Under the pieces are notes generated by a model that saw only the letters and a list, made by a program, of their open reading frames with translations, was not told the DNA's origin and made no database searches. DNA of 64,000 nucleotides, taken from NCBI GenBank assembly GCA_002011745.1, contig MTOU01000013.1, positions 186 to 64,185 on the forward strand. The letters are read 5' to 3'. Positions 1 through 8,381 of this stretch are shown piece by piece (positions within the stretch are counted from its first letter, which is position 1; each line of letters starts with the position of its first letter). This DNA comes from Nitrospirae bacterium JdFR-85. Its GTDB lineage: Bacteria; Nitrospirota; Thermodesulfovibrionia; Thermodesulfovibrionales; JdFR-85. A program made the translations under genes and the position numbers.

Positions 1-82
1 GAAGTCGGGAATCAGAAGACAGAAGTCGGGAATGTAAACCAACCTTTAAATCCCACTTCTGATCTCTGAGAGCTGACTTCTG
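1..82. repeat. short inverted/direct repeat cluster
   Basis: The block repeats the words agaagtcggga and agaagtcgggaat (about 1-33) and then carries the opposite-strand words cacttctgat and gacttctga (about 54-82), so it can fold back on itself. No reading frame is evident. Such short repeated words are typical of intergenic repeat families in chromosomes; the family is not recognised here. It lies directly upstream of the possible riboswitch end. Confidence 0.5.
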
Positions 83-140
83 AGGTGCCCTGAGCCGGAA
101 GACCCATCCGTCTGGATAACCTCGAGGGAGGTGATTAATC
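83..140 (+). promoter_or_regulatory. possible 3' end of a cobalamin riboswitch
   Basis: The word agccggaagacc (92-103) resembles the B12 box (consensus roughly AGCCaGgAGACC), and it is followed by a strong purine-rich ribosome site, gggaggtg (126-133). The position ahead of a corrin operon fits. The upstream conserved blocks, such as GCCACTG, are not present in the visible 82 bases, so either the aptamer starts outside the window or it is interrupted by the repeat. This is inference from one short motif. Confidence 0.3.
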
Positions 141-215
141 ATGAAATTCTTTTCCACATTTTGCCCTTCTATACACCAAATAAGCCTTTCCCTAAGATAT
201 AAATATAAGGTTTAA
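141..215 (+). CDS. possible 24-residue leader ORF
   Basis: ATG at 141 lies seven bases after an excellent Shine-Dalgarno (gggaggtg, 126-133) and runs 24 codons to TAA at 213. The peptide (MKFFSTFCPSIHQ...) resembles nothing I recognise. It could be a translated leader of the cobalamin operon, the stub of a decayed gene, or chance. cbiK has its own good ribosome site downstream. Confidence 0.2.
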   Translation: MKFFSTFCPSIHQISLSLRYKYKV

Positions 216-242
216 TGTAAGAAAACCAAGGAGGTGAATTAA

Positions 243-1214
243 ATGAAGAAAGGACAGAGACCTCTGTATTTAATAACTATTATAGGGATTTTAATTTTTG
301 CCGCAACATATAACCTGGAGGCGATGCTCAAAACAAGAACCTTAAAGAAAGATCCGGCTATAGTAATCGCAGCCTTTGGTACCACAACAAAGGCAATGAT
401 TACCTTTGACTTTTTCGAGGATCAACTAAGAGAGGAACTGCCAGATAAATATAAAAATCTGAGAATTGAATGGGCATTCACCTCTGAAATAGTAAGAGAA
501 AGGGCAAATGAACAGTTCAAAAAAGCAGGTATAAACAAACAGTTTAAGAGCCTTGCACAGATTGTCGCTGAACTTGAGGATGAAGGATACCGGAAGATTG
601 TGGTTCAGCCACTTCATATCTTTCCAGGCATAGAGTATGAAAATGTACTTAAAATGGTGGAAGGTCTTGAAAAGAGCTTCAAGGATTTTGGCCTGAGAAT
701 CAAAGTAGGCACTCCACTTCTTACACACTGGGAAGACCTTGAGCATACAGTAGTTGCCCTGAAAAACGAACTAATACTACCATCAGAAGGATGTAATATC
801 CTTGTTGCTCATGGTACAGGTGAGACAATGAATGGTGCAAACATTACATATCTGGGACTTGAGAGAGTAGTAAATGTTTACTATGAAAATGTTTGGATAG
901 GCTCTGTAGAAGGGATCCAGACAAGAACAGAAGCCTTGAAGAGAGCAAAACAGTGCAATGGCAGGAAAATAAAATTTATTCCTTTTATGTTTGTAGCAGG
1001 TGACCACATCATGAACGATATAATGAGACAGGAACCAAACGAGGAGGGTGAACTCTCATGGGCTCTCGAGATGCAGAAAGCGGGTTTTGAGGTAGACATC
1101 TCTATGGTCAGATACAGAGGAAAGGAATATTACAAAGGACTCGGATTTTATCCAGAAATAAACAGGGTATTTATTAAAAGTATAGTAAGAATCCTTAACA
1201 GATTTGAAATATAG
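243..1214 (+). CDS. cbiK: sirohydrochlorin cobaltochelatase CbiK, membrane-targeted
   Basis: This class II chelatase inserts Co2+ into sirohydrochlorin, the entry step of anaerobic cobalamin synthesis. Metal-site histidines are visible in QPLHIFPGIEY, LVAHGTGET and GDHIMNDI. A hydrophobic N-terminal stretch (about residues 8-27) precedes the catalytic domain, which starts at about IVIAAFGTTT. It reads as a signal peptide or anchor, so the enzyme probably sits in the periplasm, as described for the Desulfovibrio CbiK(P) form. At 323 residues it is longer than the cytosolic form (about 265). The start is supported by aaggaggtgaatta just upstream. It heads the corrin operon, and a BtuCDF-like importer follows. 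Confidence 0.93.
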   Translation: MKKGQRPLYLITIIGILIFAATYNLEAMLKTRTLKKDPAIVIAAFGTTTKAMITFDFFEDQLREELPDKYKNLRIEWAFTSEIVRERANEQFKKAGINKQFKSLAQIVAELEDEGYRKIVVQPLHIFPGIEYENVLKMVEGLEKSFKDFGLRIKVGTPLLTHWEDLEHTVVALKNELILPSEGCNILVAHGTGETMNGANITYLGLERVVNVYYENVWIGSVEGIQTRTEALKRAKQCNGRKIKFIPFMFVAGDHIMNDIMRQEPNEEGELSWALEMQKAGFEVDISMVRYRGKEYYKGLGFYPEINRVFIKSIVRILNRFEI

Positions 1215-1223
1215 AAAACTCTA

Positions 1224-1248
1224 AGCAGGACAGAGTTTTTGTCCTGCT
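1224..1248 (+). terminator. 8-bp hairpin after cbiK
   Basis: AGCAGGAC (1224-1231) pairs with GTCCTGCT (1241-1248) around a nine-base loop. There is no T-tract after it, so it may be a 3'-end or processing hairpin that attenuates transcription into the rest of the operon rather than a classical terminator. Confidence 0.35.
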
Positions 1249-1283
1249 CACCCAAATAAAAAATTTGGATAATATCTTCTGAG

Positions 1284-1823
1284 ATGAAAAAACTGTTCAA
1301 GAATATTCACAGATGGATAGGATTGCTACTTGTGGGTTTTGTGGTCTTTTATTGTTTCACAGGGATATTGTTGAATCATAGAAAGAGTTTTAATTATTTT
1401 GCGCAGAAAAAGAGGGATGAATATAAGGTGTCTACAAATGATATTAAACCCCTGCGAGAGTTTATTGATTTCTACAAATCCCAGATCCGTAGGGAGGATG
1501 ATCCAAAGGTTATCAAGATTAGAGATGGTAGGGTAATTGAGTTTCTCTATGGTTCCCATGGAAAAACTACTTATGTAATAGATCCATTAGTTGGAAGAAT
1601 GGAAAAAATAGAGAGAATGTCTCTTCAGCCATGGGCGTGGTTGAATAGACTTCACAGGGCTTTTAAGACCTCAGATATATGGATATTTATTACAGATATA
1701 GTGGCAATACTTCTAACTCTGGTAACACTCACTGGGGCACTGATACTTCGATACAAAAGGCTGGATTATATATTAATAACCACTGGATGCATGATATTCA
1801 TTCTGGCAATTATCGTGGCATAG
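1284..1823 (+). CDS. PepSY-associated membrane protein
   Basis: This 179-residue protein has a first membrane helix at about residues 10-30 within the typical NIHRWIGLLLVGF...GILLNHR pattern. A periplasmic PepSY-like segment follows (about 35-105), then W-rich and LHRAF text and two more helices (about 130-178). PepSY/TM proteins are frequent next to iron, heme or siderophore uptake genes, and some are reductase-like. It sits between cbiK and two transporter modules, so a role in handling a metal or tetrapyrrole in the periplasm is plausible but unproven. No clear Shine-Dalgarno is seen before the ATG. Confidence 0.75.
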   Translation: MKKLFKNIHRWIGLLLVGFVVFYCFTGILLNHRKSFNYFAQKKRDEYKVSTNDIKPLREFIDFYKSQIRREDDPKVIKIRDGRVIEFLYGSHGKTTYVIDPLVGRMEKIERMSLQPWAWLNRLHRAFKTSDIWIFITDIVAILLTLVTLTGALILRYKRLDYILITTGCMIFILAIIVA

Positions 1824-1836
1824 AGGATAGATACCG

Positions 1837-2688
1837 ATGAGAGAAATTCTACAGGTTAAAGGACTGGTTAAGAATTTTAGTAAGAAAACAGCTGTAGCAG
1901 GGGTAGACTTTACTATCTCAGAAGGAGAATTTGTAGGGTTATTGGGGCCTAATGGTGCAGGCAAGACCACTACAATAAAGATGCTCACTGGGCTGCTTAA
2001 ACCTACTGAAGGAGAAGTTATTTATTACGGAAGAGACTTTTTCAGACACGCAAGGGAGTCAAAGCGTTTTATAGGTGTTGTACACCAGTACAGTAATCTT
2101 GACCGAGACCTTACTGCCTATGAGAATCTATATCTTCACTGTATTCTTCATGGAATCCCGAAGATTGAGCGAGATTCCAAGATTAAAGAAGCACTTGAGT
2201 TTGCAGGGCTCACTGAATATGAAGATAAAGAGGTAAAAACATTTTCAGGAGGCATGAAAAGGCGGCTTATTATAGTAAGGGCTTTACTTCATGAGCCAAA
2301 GATCCTTTATCTTGATGAGCCCACAGTAGGGCTTGATCCACAAATAAGGCGCTCTTTGTGGGACCTTATTGTAAAGATTAATCAGATAAAGAGTATGGCA
2401 ATTCTACTTACTACTCACTACATAGAAGAAGCAGAACGACTCTGTCAGCGAGTAATGATCATAAATAAAGGAAGAATCATATCTTCAGGTTCTCCTGAAC
2501 AGTTAAAAAAAGGGGTTGGCAGATATGTCCTTGAGATATTCTATGATGACCACATAGAAGAACGTTTTTTTAGCACAAGGGATGAGGCACTGGAAGAACT
2601 GAGAAAATGTACACTCTCATGCAGAATAAGAGAAATTACCTTAGAGGATGTGTTTTTAAAACTCACTGGTAGGAGGATAAATGTTTAA
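1837..2688 (+). CDS. ABC-2 type transporter ATP-binding protein
   Basis: This DrrA-like ATPase of 283 residues shows Walker A GPNGAGKTT (about 39-47), signature SGGMKRR, Walker B ILYLDEPTVGLDP and the H-loop TTHYIEEAE. The extra C-terminal domain is usual for exporter ATPases. It overlaps the following permease by 8 bases, and the two form one exporter. The substrate is unknown; the operon suggests a tetrapyrrole or metal-related compound, which is inference. Confidence 0.9.
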   Translation: MREILQVKGLVKNFSKKTAVAGVDFTISEGEFVGLLGPNGAGKTTTIKMLTGLLKPTEGEVIYYGRDFFRHARESKRFIGVVHQYSNLDRDLTAYENLYLHCILHGIPKIERDSKIKEALEFAGLTEYEDKEVKTFSGGMKRRLIIVRALLHEPKILYLDEPTVGLDPQIRRSLWDLIVKINQIKSMAILLTTHYIEEAERLCQRVMIINKGRIISSGSPEQLKKGVGRYVLEIFYDDHIEERFFSTRDEALEELRKCTLSCRIREITLEDVFLKLTGRRINV

Positions 2689-3418
2689 TGGCATAAAGGG
2701 CGTACTCTACAGAGAGTTAAATGTCTACAGAAAGAGAGCAGGAAAACAGTTGCTTGCAACATCTCTGTCTCCACTTCTTTTTCTCATAGCCTTTGGGTGG
2801 GGCTTTGGTGACAGGGTGATGGCTGAAGGACTACCCTATATTACATTCCTTATCCCTGGTCTTATAACCATGAGCAGTCTAAATCAGAGTTACGGGATTG
2901 CCCAGGAGATAAATATAACAAGGTTCTACTTTCATCTCTTTGATGAGTATCTTATTGCTCCTGTAACACATATAGAGATTGTTCTTGGAGAAATACTATA
3001 TGGTATGTTTAAGGGGCTATTAAGCACACTACTTATCTTCATATATGCAACTCTGTTTAAGGTTCAACTTATACTGTCGCCTCTGTTTTTTATAGCGATC
3101 CTAATCCATACCTTTCTTTTCGCCTCTCTTGGCACTACCATGGCAATGGTGGTTAGAGACCACGGCTCTCAGGCAACAGTAAATACCTTTGTAATAACAC
3201 CCATGGTTTTTCTATGTGGCACTTTTTTCTCTGTAGATAAACTACCCTATTTATTTAAATCTATAGTCTATTTGCTCCCACTTACATATAGCACAAAGGT
3301 GATCAGGGCATCACTGACCGGAGGAACTGTAAATCCATTGTATTTATCTCTGATGATCATCTTTGCGGGATTGTTCTTCTTTAGCGCCTATCTTGCAGTA
3401 AAAAAGGTTGAAGCATGA
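2681..3418 (+). CDS. ABC-2 type transporter permease
   Basis: This 245-residue membrane protein has about six hydrophobic segments and the layout of the ABC-2 membrane family (DrrB, CcmB-like, NodJ-like). It includes the late FVITPMVFLCGTFF segment with the LPLTYSTKVIR sequence after it, characteristic of NodJ/DrrB relatives. It overlaps the ATPase upstream and the FecCD-type permease downstream, so it is translated as part of the operon. Substrate not deducible. Confidence 0.87.
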   Translation: MFNGIKGVLYRELNVYRKRAGKQLLATSLSPLLFLIAFGWGFGDRVMAEGLPYITFLIPGLITMSSLNQSYGIAQEINITRFYFHLFDEYLIAPVTHIEIVLGEILYGMFKGLLSTLLIFIYATLFKVQLILSPLFFIAILIHTFLFASLGTTMAMVVRDHGSQATVNTFVITPMVFLCGTFFSVDKLPYLFKSIVYLLPLTYSTKVIRASLTGGTVNPLYLSLMIIFAGLFFFSAYLAVKKVEA

Positions 3419-4422
3419 ATCAGAAACGAAAGATCAAGAGACGAACATTGGAACTTTATACTTCAGAAATAGCAATCACTGTGCTCTCAGCACTACTGAT
3501 AGTTGTCTCTACTGTTGCAATCATAAAAGGAGCTGTGAGAATCAATTTCTTTGATATGTCCACCATAGAAAGAGATATCCTCCTTTATGTAAGAGTACCC
3601 AGAGTGCTTCTGGCAGGACTTGTTGGAGCTGCTCTTGGATTCAGTGGTGTGCTATTTCAGTATGTAATGAAAAACCCACTGGCTGACTCCTTCACCACAG
3701 GAGTATCTGCATCTTCTGCAATGGGAGCTGTAGTTGCTATTGTGCTTGGACTTGGTATGCTGGTCCCTCTGTTTGCTTTGACAGGAGGAATTATAGGACT
3801 GATCACTGTTTACAAAATTGCCTCTGTTAGAGGAAAGGTCCAGCCAATAACCATGCTACTTGCTGGTATCGTTATCAGCACCTTCTCTTCTGCAATAATC
3901 AGTTTTATGAAATTCCTAAGTAACGATGCAGTAAGTTCAATAATCTTCTGGTTAATGGGAGGATTTCAATCAGCGTCTATCAGTAAAGCAGCTGTTCTTG
4001 GAATCATATTACTGCTATCTTACCTATTAATAAGAAGAGATTCTCTTAGTTTGGACATTATTTGTTTTGATGACACAACTGCGATATCCAGTGGAGTGGC
4101 TGTTGCAAGACTGCGGAGAAAGGCATTCTTTATTGCTGCATTACTTACTGCATTCAGCGTGGGATATGCGGGCATTATAGGCTTTGTAGGACTTATAATC
4201 CCTCACATAATCAGGCTTTTAAGATTCTTTAAGGCATCAGAATTAATACCTCTTAGCCTTCTGGGAGGCGCCTTCTTCATGATCCTGAATGACCTTATTG
4301 CTAGGACAATTCTTGCGGAGGGACAGGAGCTTCCTGTAGGAATTATAACCTCTGCAGTAGGAGGAATGTTTTTTCTTTACTTGTTAATAAAGAGACGAAA
4401 GGAGCTTTACTACGTTGATTGA
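3415..4422 (+). CDS. BtuC/FecCD family ABC importer permease
   Basis: This 335-residue membrane protein has roughly nine or ten helices. It carries the family marks RVPRVLLAGLVGAALGFSGV near the N-terminus and GFVGLIIPHIIR in the cytoplasmic coupling region. The family imports cobalamin, heme or ferric siderophores. Its placement directly between cbiK and cbiL, with its own ATPase and binding protein, argues for cobalamin, a corrinoid or a cobalt-tetrapyrrole as substrate. The ATG overlaps the stop of the ABC-2 permease. Confidence 0.9.
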   Translation: MNQKRKIKRRTLELYTSEIAITVLSALLIVVSTVAIIKGAVRINFFDMSTIERDILLYVRVPRVLLAGLVGAALGFSGVLFQYVMKNPLADSFTTGVSASSAMGAVVAIVLGLGMLVPLFALTGGIIGLITVYKIASVRGKVQPITMLLAGIVISTFSSAIISFMKFLSNDAVSSIIFWLMGGFQSASISKAAVLGIILLLSYLLIRRDSLSLDIICFDDTTAISSGVAVARLRRKAFFIAALLTAFSVGYAGIIGFVGLIIPHIIRLLRFFKASELIPLSLLGGAFFMILNDLIARTILAEGQELPVGIITSAVGGMFFLYLLIKRRKELYYVD

Positions 4423-5191
4423 ACTTAAAGGAATCTCTGCCAAACAAGGAGGATTCAGACTCTCTGTGGAAGGTCTGTTAATGAGAAAAGGAGACTTTGT
4501 GGCTGTCCTTGGTAATAATGGAAGCGGCAAGTCCACTTTTTTATCAGTACTCGCAGGGCTGAAAAAGTTTAAAGGTAAATACTTACTTGAAGGTCAATCT
4601 TTTCAGAGCATTTCACCACTGTATAGACACAGAATAATAAGCTTTCTTCCCCAGCAGACCAGCCTGAATATGCCTTTTGATGTCCATTATGTAGTGCTTA
4701 CAGGAAGATATCCTTATACCAACGGCAGAAATTATAAAGATGAAGACATCAGAGCAACAGAGAGGATTCTTAAAGAGTTTGATATCTTTCATCTCAGACA
4801 CAGACAGTTTAACGAACTCTCCGGGGGAGAAAAACAGAGAGCTCTTCTTGCAAGGGTTATAAATAGAAATTCTCCAATAATCCTACTTGATGAACCCCTA
4901 AGCGGAATAGACCTCAAACACCAACATGAAATCCTGAATTTTCTAAAGAGGCTCTGTAAAGACAGAATAATCCTTATTGTTATCCATGATATATCTTTGG
5001 CTATAAGAGAATTTGATCGATTTCTGTTCTTTGTAAAAGGTACTCTCGCACATGATCTTCAGAAAAGAGAGCTTGATGAAGAGAAACTCACCAGAGTCTT
5101 TGGAGTAAAGGTGAATTTCATAAGACATAAAAAGGGAGTATTTGTATATATAGAAGGAGACAAATATGGGTTCAGAAATAAAAAAACATAG
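4415..5191 (+). CDS. BtuD/FecE-like ABC importer ATPase
   Basis: This 258-residue ATPase has Walker A GNNGSGKST, Q-loop at LPQQTSL, signature LSGGEKQRALLAR and Walker B IILLDEPLSGID. The start is TTG at 4415, overlapping the permease stop by 8 bases; no ATG fits as well. It energises the FecCD-type permease upstream. The C-terminus (KYGFRNKKT) runs into the start of the binding-protein gene. Confidence 0.9.
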   Translation: MIELKGISAKQGGFRLSVEGLLMRKGDFVAVLGNNGSGKSTFLSVLAGLKKFKGKYLLEGQSFQSISPLYRHRIISFLPQQTSLNMPFDVHYVVLTGRYPYTNGRNYKDEDIRATERILKEFDIFHLRHRQFNELSGGEKQRALLARVINRNSPIILLDEPLSGIDLKHQHEILNFLKRLCKDRIILIVIHDISLAIREFDRFLFFVKGTLAHDLQKRELDEEKLTRVFGVKVNFIRHKKGVFVYIEGDKYGFRNKKT

Positions 5192-5990
5192 AACCAAAAC
5201 CATTATGATCTCTAAAATCCTTATCTTTGTTTTATCATTTATAATTGTTGATATCTGTTATGCCTTTGAGAGAATTGTAGTTCTTTATGCAGCAGCAAGC
5301 CCTGTACTGGAGGAACTCGGAGCAGCAGATAAGATAGTAGGTATTACTCGTACTGACAGAACTTTCAATAATGTTACCTCTGTAGGTTCACATCTTAGAC
5401 CAAACATTGAACTGCTCAAGGCGTTGAGGCCAGATCTTATAATAGCTGGCTCAAAGAAGGCTTTTCCTGATAGGCTTTCGAGAAGTCTGAAATCAGAGGT
5501 ATTCTACTTTGATCCCAGGAATCTCAATGAAATACTCTTTAAGATTAAAAAACTTGGAGAAATGTTGAATAGAGAAAAGGAGGCCTCTTACCTCATACGC
5601 AGACTTAAAGAGAGGCTCTCAGAACTAAAACCACTGAAGATTAAACCAACAGTGATATACGAAATCAGTGCAAGGCCTCTTAAAGTGGCAGGGAAATATA
5701 GCATCATTACATCAATCATTGAACATGCTGGAGGAGTAAATTTAATCACTGTCCATAAAAAACATGTGCTTATATCTCCTGAAAAGGTAATCAAACTGGC
5801 ACCTGATGTATATATTTACCAGACAGGTCCAATGAATAAGAATCCAGAACCTCCAAAAAATAGAAATTTCTTCAGATCCTTAAAAAGTAGAGTAATTAAA
5901 GTAAATGAATATGAATTTGCAAGACCAGGACTTAATGCCTTTGATGCAACAGTGAAATTGAACAGAATATTTCAGGAGATACAAAGGTGA
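5166..5990 (+). CDS. BtuF/FecB-like periplasmic binding protein
   Basis: This 274-residue protein has an N-terminal signal (hydrophobic run at about residues 13-34, ending CYAFE). A TroA/BtuF-fold domain follows, with the usual VGITRTD, LRPDLIIAG and LAPDVYIYQ segments. It is short for the family because the second lobe is compact. The start is supported by gaaggagacaaat. It is the third gene of the importer and overlaps both neighbours, with cbiL starting inside its stop codon. Likely ligand: corrinoid, cobalt-tetrapyrrole or chelated metal. Confidence 0.86.
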   Translation: MGSEIKKHRTKTIMISKILIFVLSFIIVDICYAFERIVVLYAAASPVLEELGAADKIVGITRTDRTFNNVTSVGSHLRPNIELLKALRPDLIIAGSKKAFPDRLSRSLKSEVFYFDPRNLNEILFKIKKLGEMLNREKEASYLIRRLKERLSELKPLKIKPTVIYEISARPLKVAGKYSIITSIIEHAGGVNLITVHKKHVLISPEKVIKLAPDVYIYQTGPMNKNPEPPKNRNFFRSLKSRVIKVNEYEFARPGLNAFDATVKLNRIFQEIQR

Positions 5991-6670
5991 CCGTTTATTC
6001 TATTGGTCTTGGCCCGGGAGACCCTGAACTCATAACACTAAAAGCAAAGAAGAGGCTTGAAGAGTCAGATGTTGTGGTAGTACCACAGTCTGACGAGACA
6101 GGACGGTCTGTAGCAAAAGAGATAGTTCTTAATTACATAGATGAAAATAAGATAATGATGTATTACTTTCCGATGAATAATAATAGAAAGGAACTACAAA
6201 AAAGATATGCTCAATTAGCAGAAAGGATTGAGCAGATTCTTAAAGAGGGCAAAAAGGTCTCTTATGTAACCATGGGAGATCCCACCATCTACAGTACATC
6301 CAACTACCTGACCAAGAGACTTCTGTCCCGTGGAATCAAAGTGAAACATATACCAGGTATAAGTTCCATCAATGCCGCATCTTCCATACTTGCACTGCCT
6401 CTGTGTGTTAAAGGAGAAGATTTTGGAGTATATGAGACACCAAAAGAGATCGAGAGAGCTAAGGAATTGATATATCGACATTCTACCACGGTATTTATGA
6501 AGGTTAACAAAAAGCTCCCTGTGCTCTTGAAGGCAATAAGTGATATAAATCCTCAGGCAGCCTATCTTGCAAAAAGGATAGGTCTTGATGGTGAAAGAAT
6601 ATATAATATGCTTACACATGAACCTCCTCCAGAGGAGGCTTATCTGTCTGTAGCAATTATAAAGAGATGA
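5987..6670 (+). CDS. cbiL: cobalt-factor II C20-methyltransferase CbiL
   Basis: SAM-dependent uroporphyrin/corrin methyltransferase that methylates C20 of cobalt-sirohydrochlorin to give cobalt-factor III. Family marks are YSIGLGPGDPELITLKA at the N-terminus, VTMGDPTIYSTSNYL and HIPGISSINAAS. The 227-residue length is normal. The start is GTG at 5987, overlapping the stop of the binding protein (gtga). The early SDETGRSVAKEI segment is typical of CbiL/CobI rather than CbiF or CbiH. Confidence 0.93.
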   Translation: MTVYSIGLGPGDPELITLKAKKRLEESDVVVVPQSDETGRSVAKEIVLNYIDENKIMMYYFPMNNNRKELQKRYAQLAERIEQILKEGKKVSYVTMGDPTIYSTSNYLTKRLLSRGIKVKHIPGISSINAASSILALPLCVKGEDFGVYETPKEIERAKELIYRHSTTVFMKVNKKLPVLLKAISDINPQAAYLAKRIGLDGERIYNMLTHEPPPEEAYLSVAIIKR

Positions 6671-7740
6671 AATCCAGAAGTCTGAGAAAAGGTCTAACCA
6701 CCGGAACATGTGCTGCTGCTGCCACAAAGGCGGCAGCCCTGCTCCTGACATATAAAAACCTGAAGAACCAGAAGATAAAAAGAGGAGACTTCGTCTCTGT
6801 AGAAATCACCTTGCCCATTGGTATCAGAAAGACCGTCAATGCAAGGGTATTAGATATAGGTCACTCTTATGCCATATGTTCTGTGATAAAGGATGCAGGG
6901 GATGACCCTGATATAACAGATGGTGCAGAGATAATTGTAAGACTCAAAATCTCAGCCTCAGAAAGCCCTGAACAGATAGCAATAAAAGGAGGCAGAGGCG
7001 TAGGAGTAGTTACAAGACCTGGATTACAGGTGCCTGTTGGTAAACCAGCTATAAATCCTATTCCAAGACGGATGATAAAGGAGGCTATAAGAGATGTTCT
7101 TGGACAGACACCGGTTGAAGTAACCATTGAAGTTCCAGAAGGAGAAGCACTTGCCAAAAAAACTTTTAATCCAAGACTCGGTATTATTGGAGGCATCTCT
7201 ATTATTGGCACCAGAGGGCTTGTGGAACCTATGAGCCAAGAAGCAATAAAGGCAACAGTAAAATGTGAGATAGATGTAGCAGTTGCAGAGACCTCAGAAA
7301 TAGTATATCTTGCTCCTGGTAAGATAGGAGAAGAATCTCTTAAAAGGATCTTTGGCAATATTAGAGTTGTCCAGATGAGTAATTTTATTGGTGAAGCTCT
7401 GAGATATGTGAAAGATAAAAATATCAAAAGAATTGTCATTGGAGGACATCCCGGGAAACTGGCAAAGATACTGATGGGTTACTATAATACCCATTCCCAA
7501 AATTCTCCCCAGGCAGCCGGGTTTGTAGCCAGATATCTTGGGCTTCAGAGAAATTTTAACACCGTAGAGGAGATAATAGAGTTTATCTATGCTGAAAACA
7601 ACGAGTTAAAAGAGCGTTTGGAAAGACTTGCATCAGAGATTGCAAGAAAGATAGCAGATGATTTTGATCTAAAAGATGTTAAGGTCTATCTCTTCGATAT
7701 GAAAAAGAATCTGATTGGAGGGAACATATGGGATGGATAG
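6667..7740 (+). CDS. cbiD: cobalt-precorrin-5B C1-methyltransferase CbiD
   Basis: CbiD methylates C1 of the contracted ring in the anaerobic pathway. It is recognised by the N-terminal KGLTTGTCAAAATKAAA, by DDPDITDGA, by RGVGVVTRPGLQVPVG and by IGGHPGKLAKI. The length is 357 residues, as usual. The ATG overlaps the cbiL stop, and cbiE begins 13 bases before its end, so the genes are tightly coupled. Confidence 0.95.
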   Translation: MKSRSLRKGLTTGTCAAAATKAAALLLTYKNLKNQKIKRGDFVSVEITLPIGIRKTVNARVLDIGHSYAICSVIKDAGDDPDITDGAEIIVRLKISASESPEQIAIKGGRGVGVVTRPGLQVPVGKPAINPIPRRMIKEAIRDVLGQTPVEVTIEVPEGEALAKKTFNPRLGIIGGISIIGTRGLVEPMSQEAIKATVKCEIDVAVAETSEIVYLAPGKIGEESLKRIFGNIRVVQMSNFIGEALRYVKDKNIKRIVIGGHPGKLAKILMGYYNTHSQNSPQAAGFVARYLGLQRNFNTVEEIIEFIYAENNELKERLERLASEIARKIADDFDLKDVKVYLFDMKKNLIGGNIWDG

Positions 7741-8381
7741 TGGTTATAAGTTTTGGTCCAGGGGCAGGTGAATACATTACAGATGTAGCAAAACAGAAGG
7801 TCCAGAATTGCGATGTCATTGTAGGAAGCAAAATGCAACTTGAGGTAATAAAACCCCTGTCTAATCAAGAGGTCTTTGAGGAAACAGACATCGAAAGAAT
7901 ATTGCAATTTATTGATAAAAACCACCATAAACAGGTAGGAGTACTTGTTACAGGTGATGCCGGTCTGTACAGTCTCGCTCAGCGAATAATTGATCGTTTT
8001 GGTAAAGAGGCTGTAAAAGAGATTGTCCCAGGAGTATCCAGCCTTCAAGTTGCCTTTGCAAGGCTTAAGGAATCATGGCTTAATGTAAGGGTCTTCTCAT
8101 ACCATGGCAGAACTATTAGAGGGCTCGAGAAAATCTTGAATCACCATAAGGTGGCAATTCTGTGTGACAGAGAACATAATTCAAAGATTGTACTTCAGAA
8201 ACTGAAAGAGCACGGCCTTTTTAAAAAACCAAGAAGAATCTATGTATGCCAGGAGCTTACACTTCCAGAGGAAAAGATATTTGAGGTTTTCTCAGAAGAG
8301 GATATTGAGAAGATCATACCACAGCGAAGAGAGATAATAATTATCATACATGGACAGGGAGGTCAATATGACACAGATTGA
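7728..8381 (+). CDS. cbiE: cobalt-precorrin-7 C5-methyltransferase CbiE
   Basis: This corrin methyltransferase acts on C5. Marks are SFGPGAGEYIT (glycine loop), VLVTGDAGLYSLA, IVPGVSSLQVAFARL and VFSYHGR. The protein is only 217 residues and ends after the CbiE fold, so it lacks the CbiT decarboxylating C15-methyltransferase that is fused or adjacent in many operons. No cbiT is seen elsewhere in the window. It overlaps cbiD and the following radical SAM gene. Confidence 0.92.
   Translation: MGWIVVISFGPGAGEYITDVAKQKVQNCDVIVGSKMQLEVIKPLSNQEVFEETDIERILQFIDKNHHKQVGVLVTGDAGLYSLAQRIIDRFGKEAVKEIVPGVSSLQVAFARLKESWLNVRVFSYHGRTIRGLEKILNHHKVAILCDREHNSKIVLQKLKEHGLFKKPRRIYVCQELTLPEEKIFEVFSEEDIEKIIPQRREIIIIIHGQGGQYDTD

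Noticed and set aside
1-82. CRISPR array
   Set aside because: The repeated words are short, overlapping and without regular unique spacers.
6215-7439. Minus-strand open frames opposite cbiL and cbiD
   Set aside because: Antisense shadows: no coherent domains, and the plus strand has complete recognised genes.
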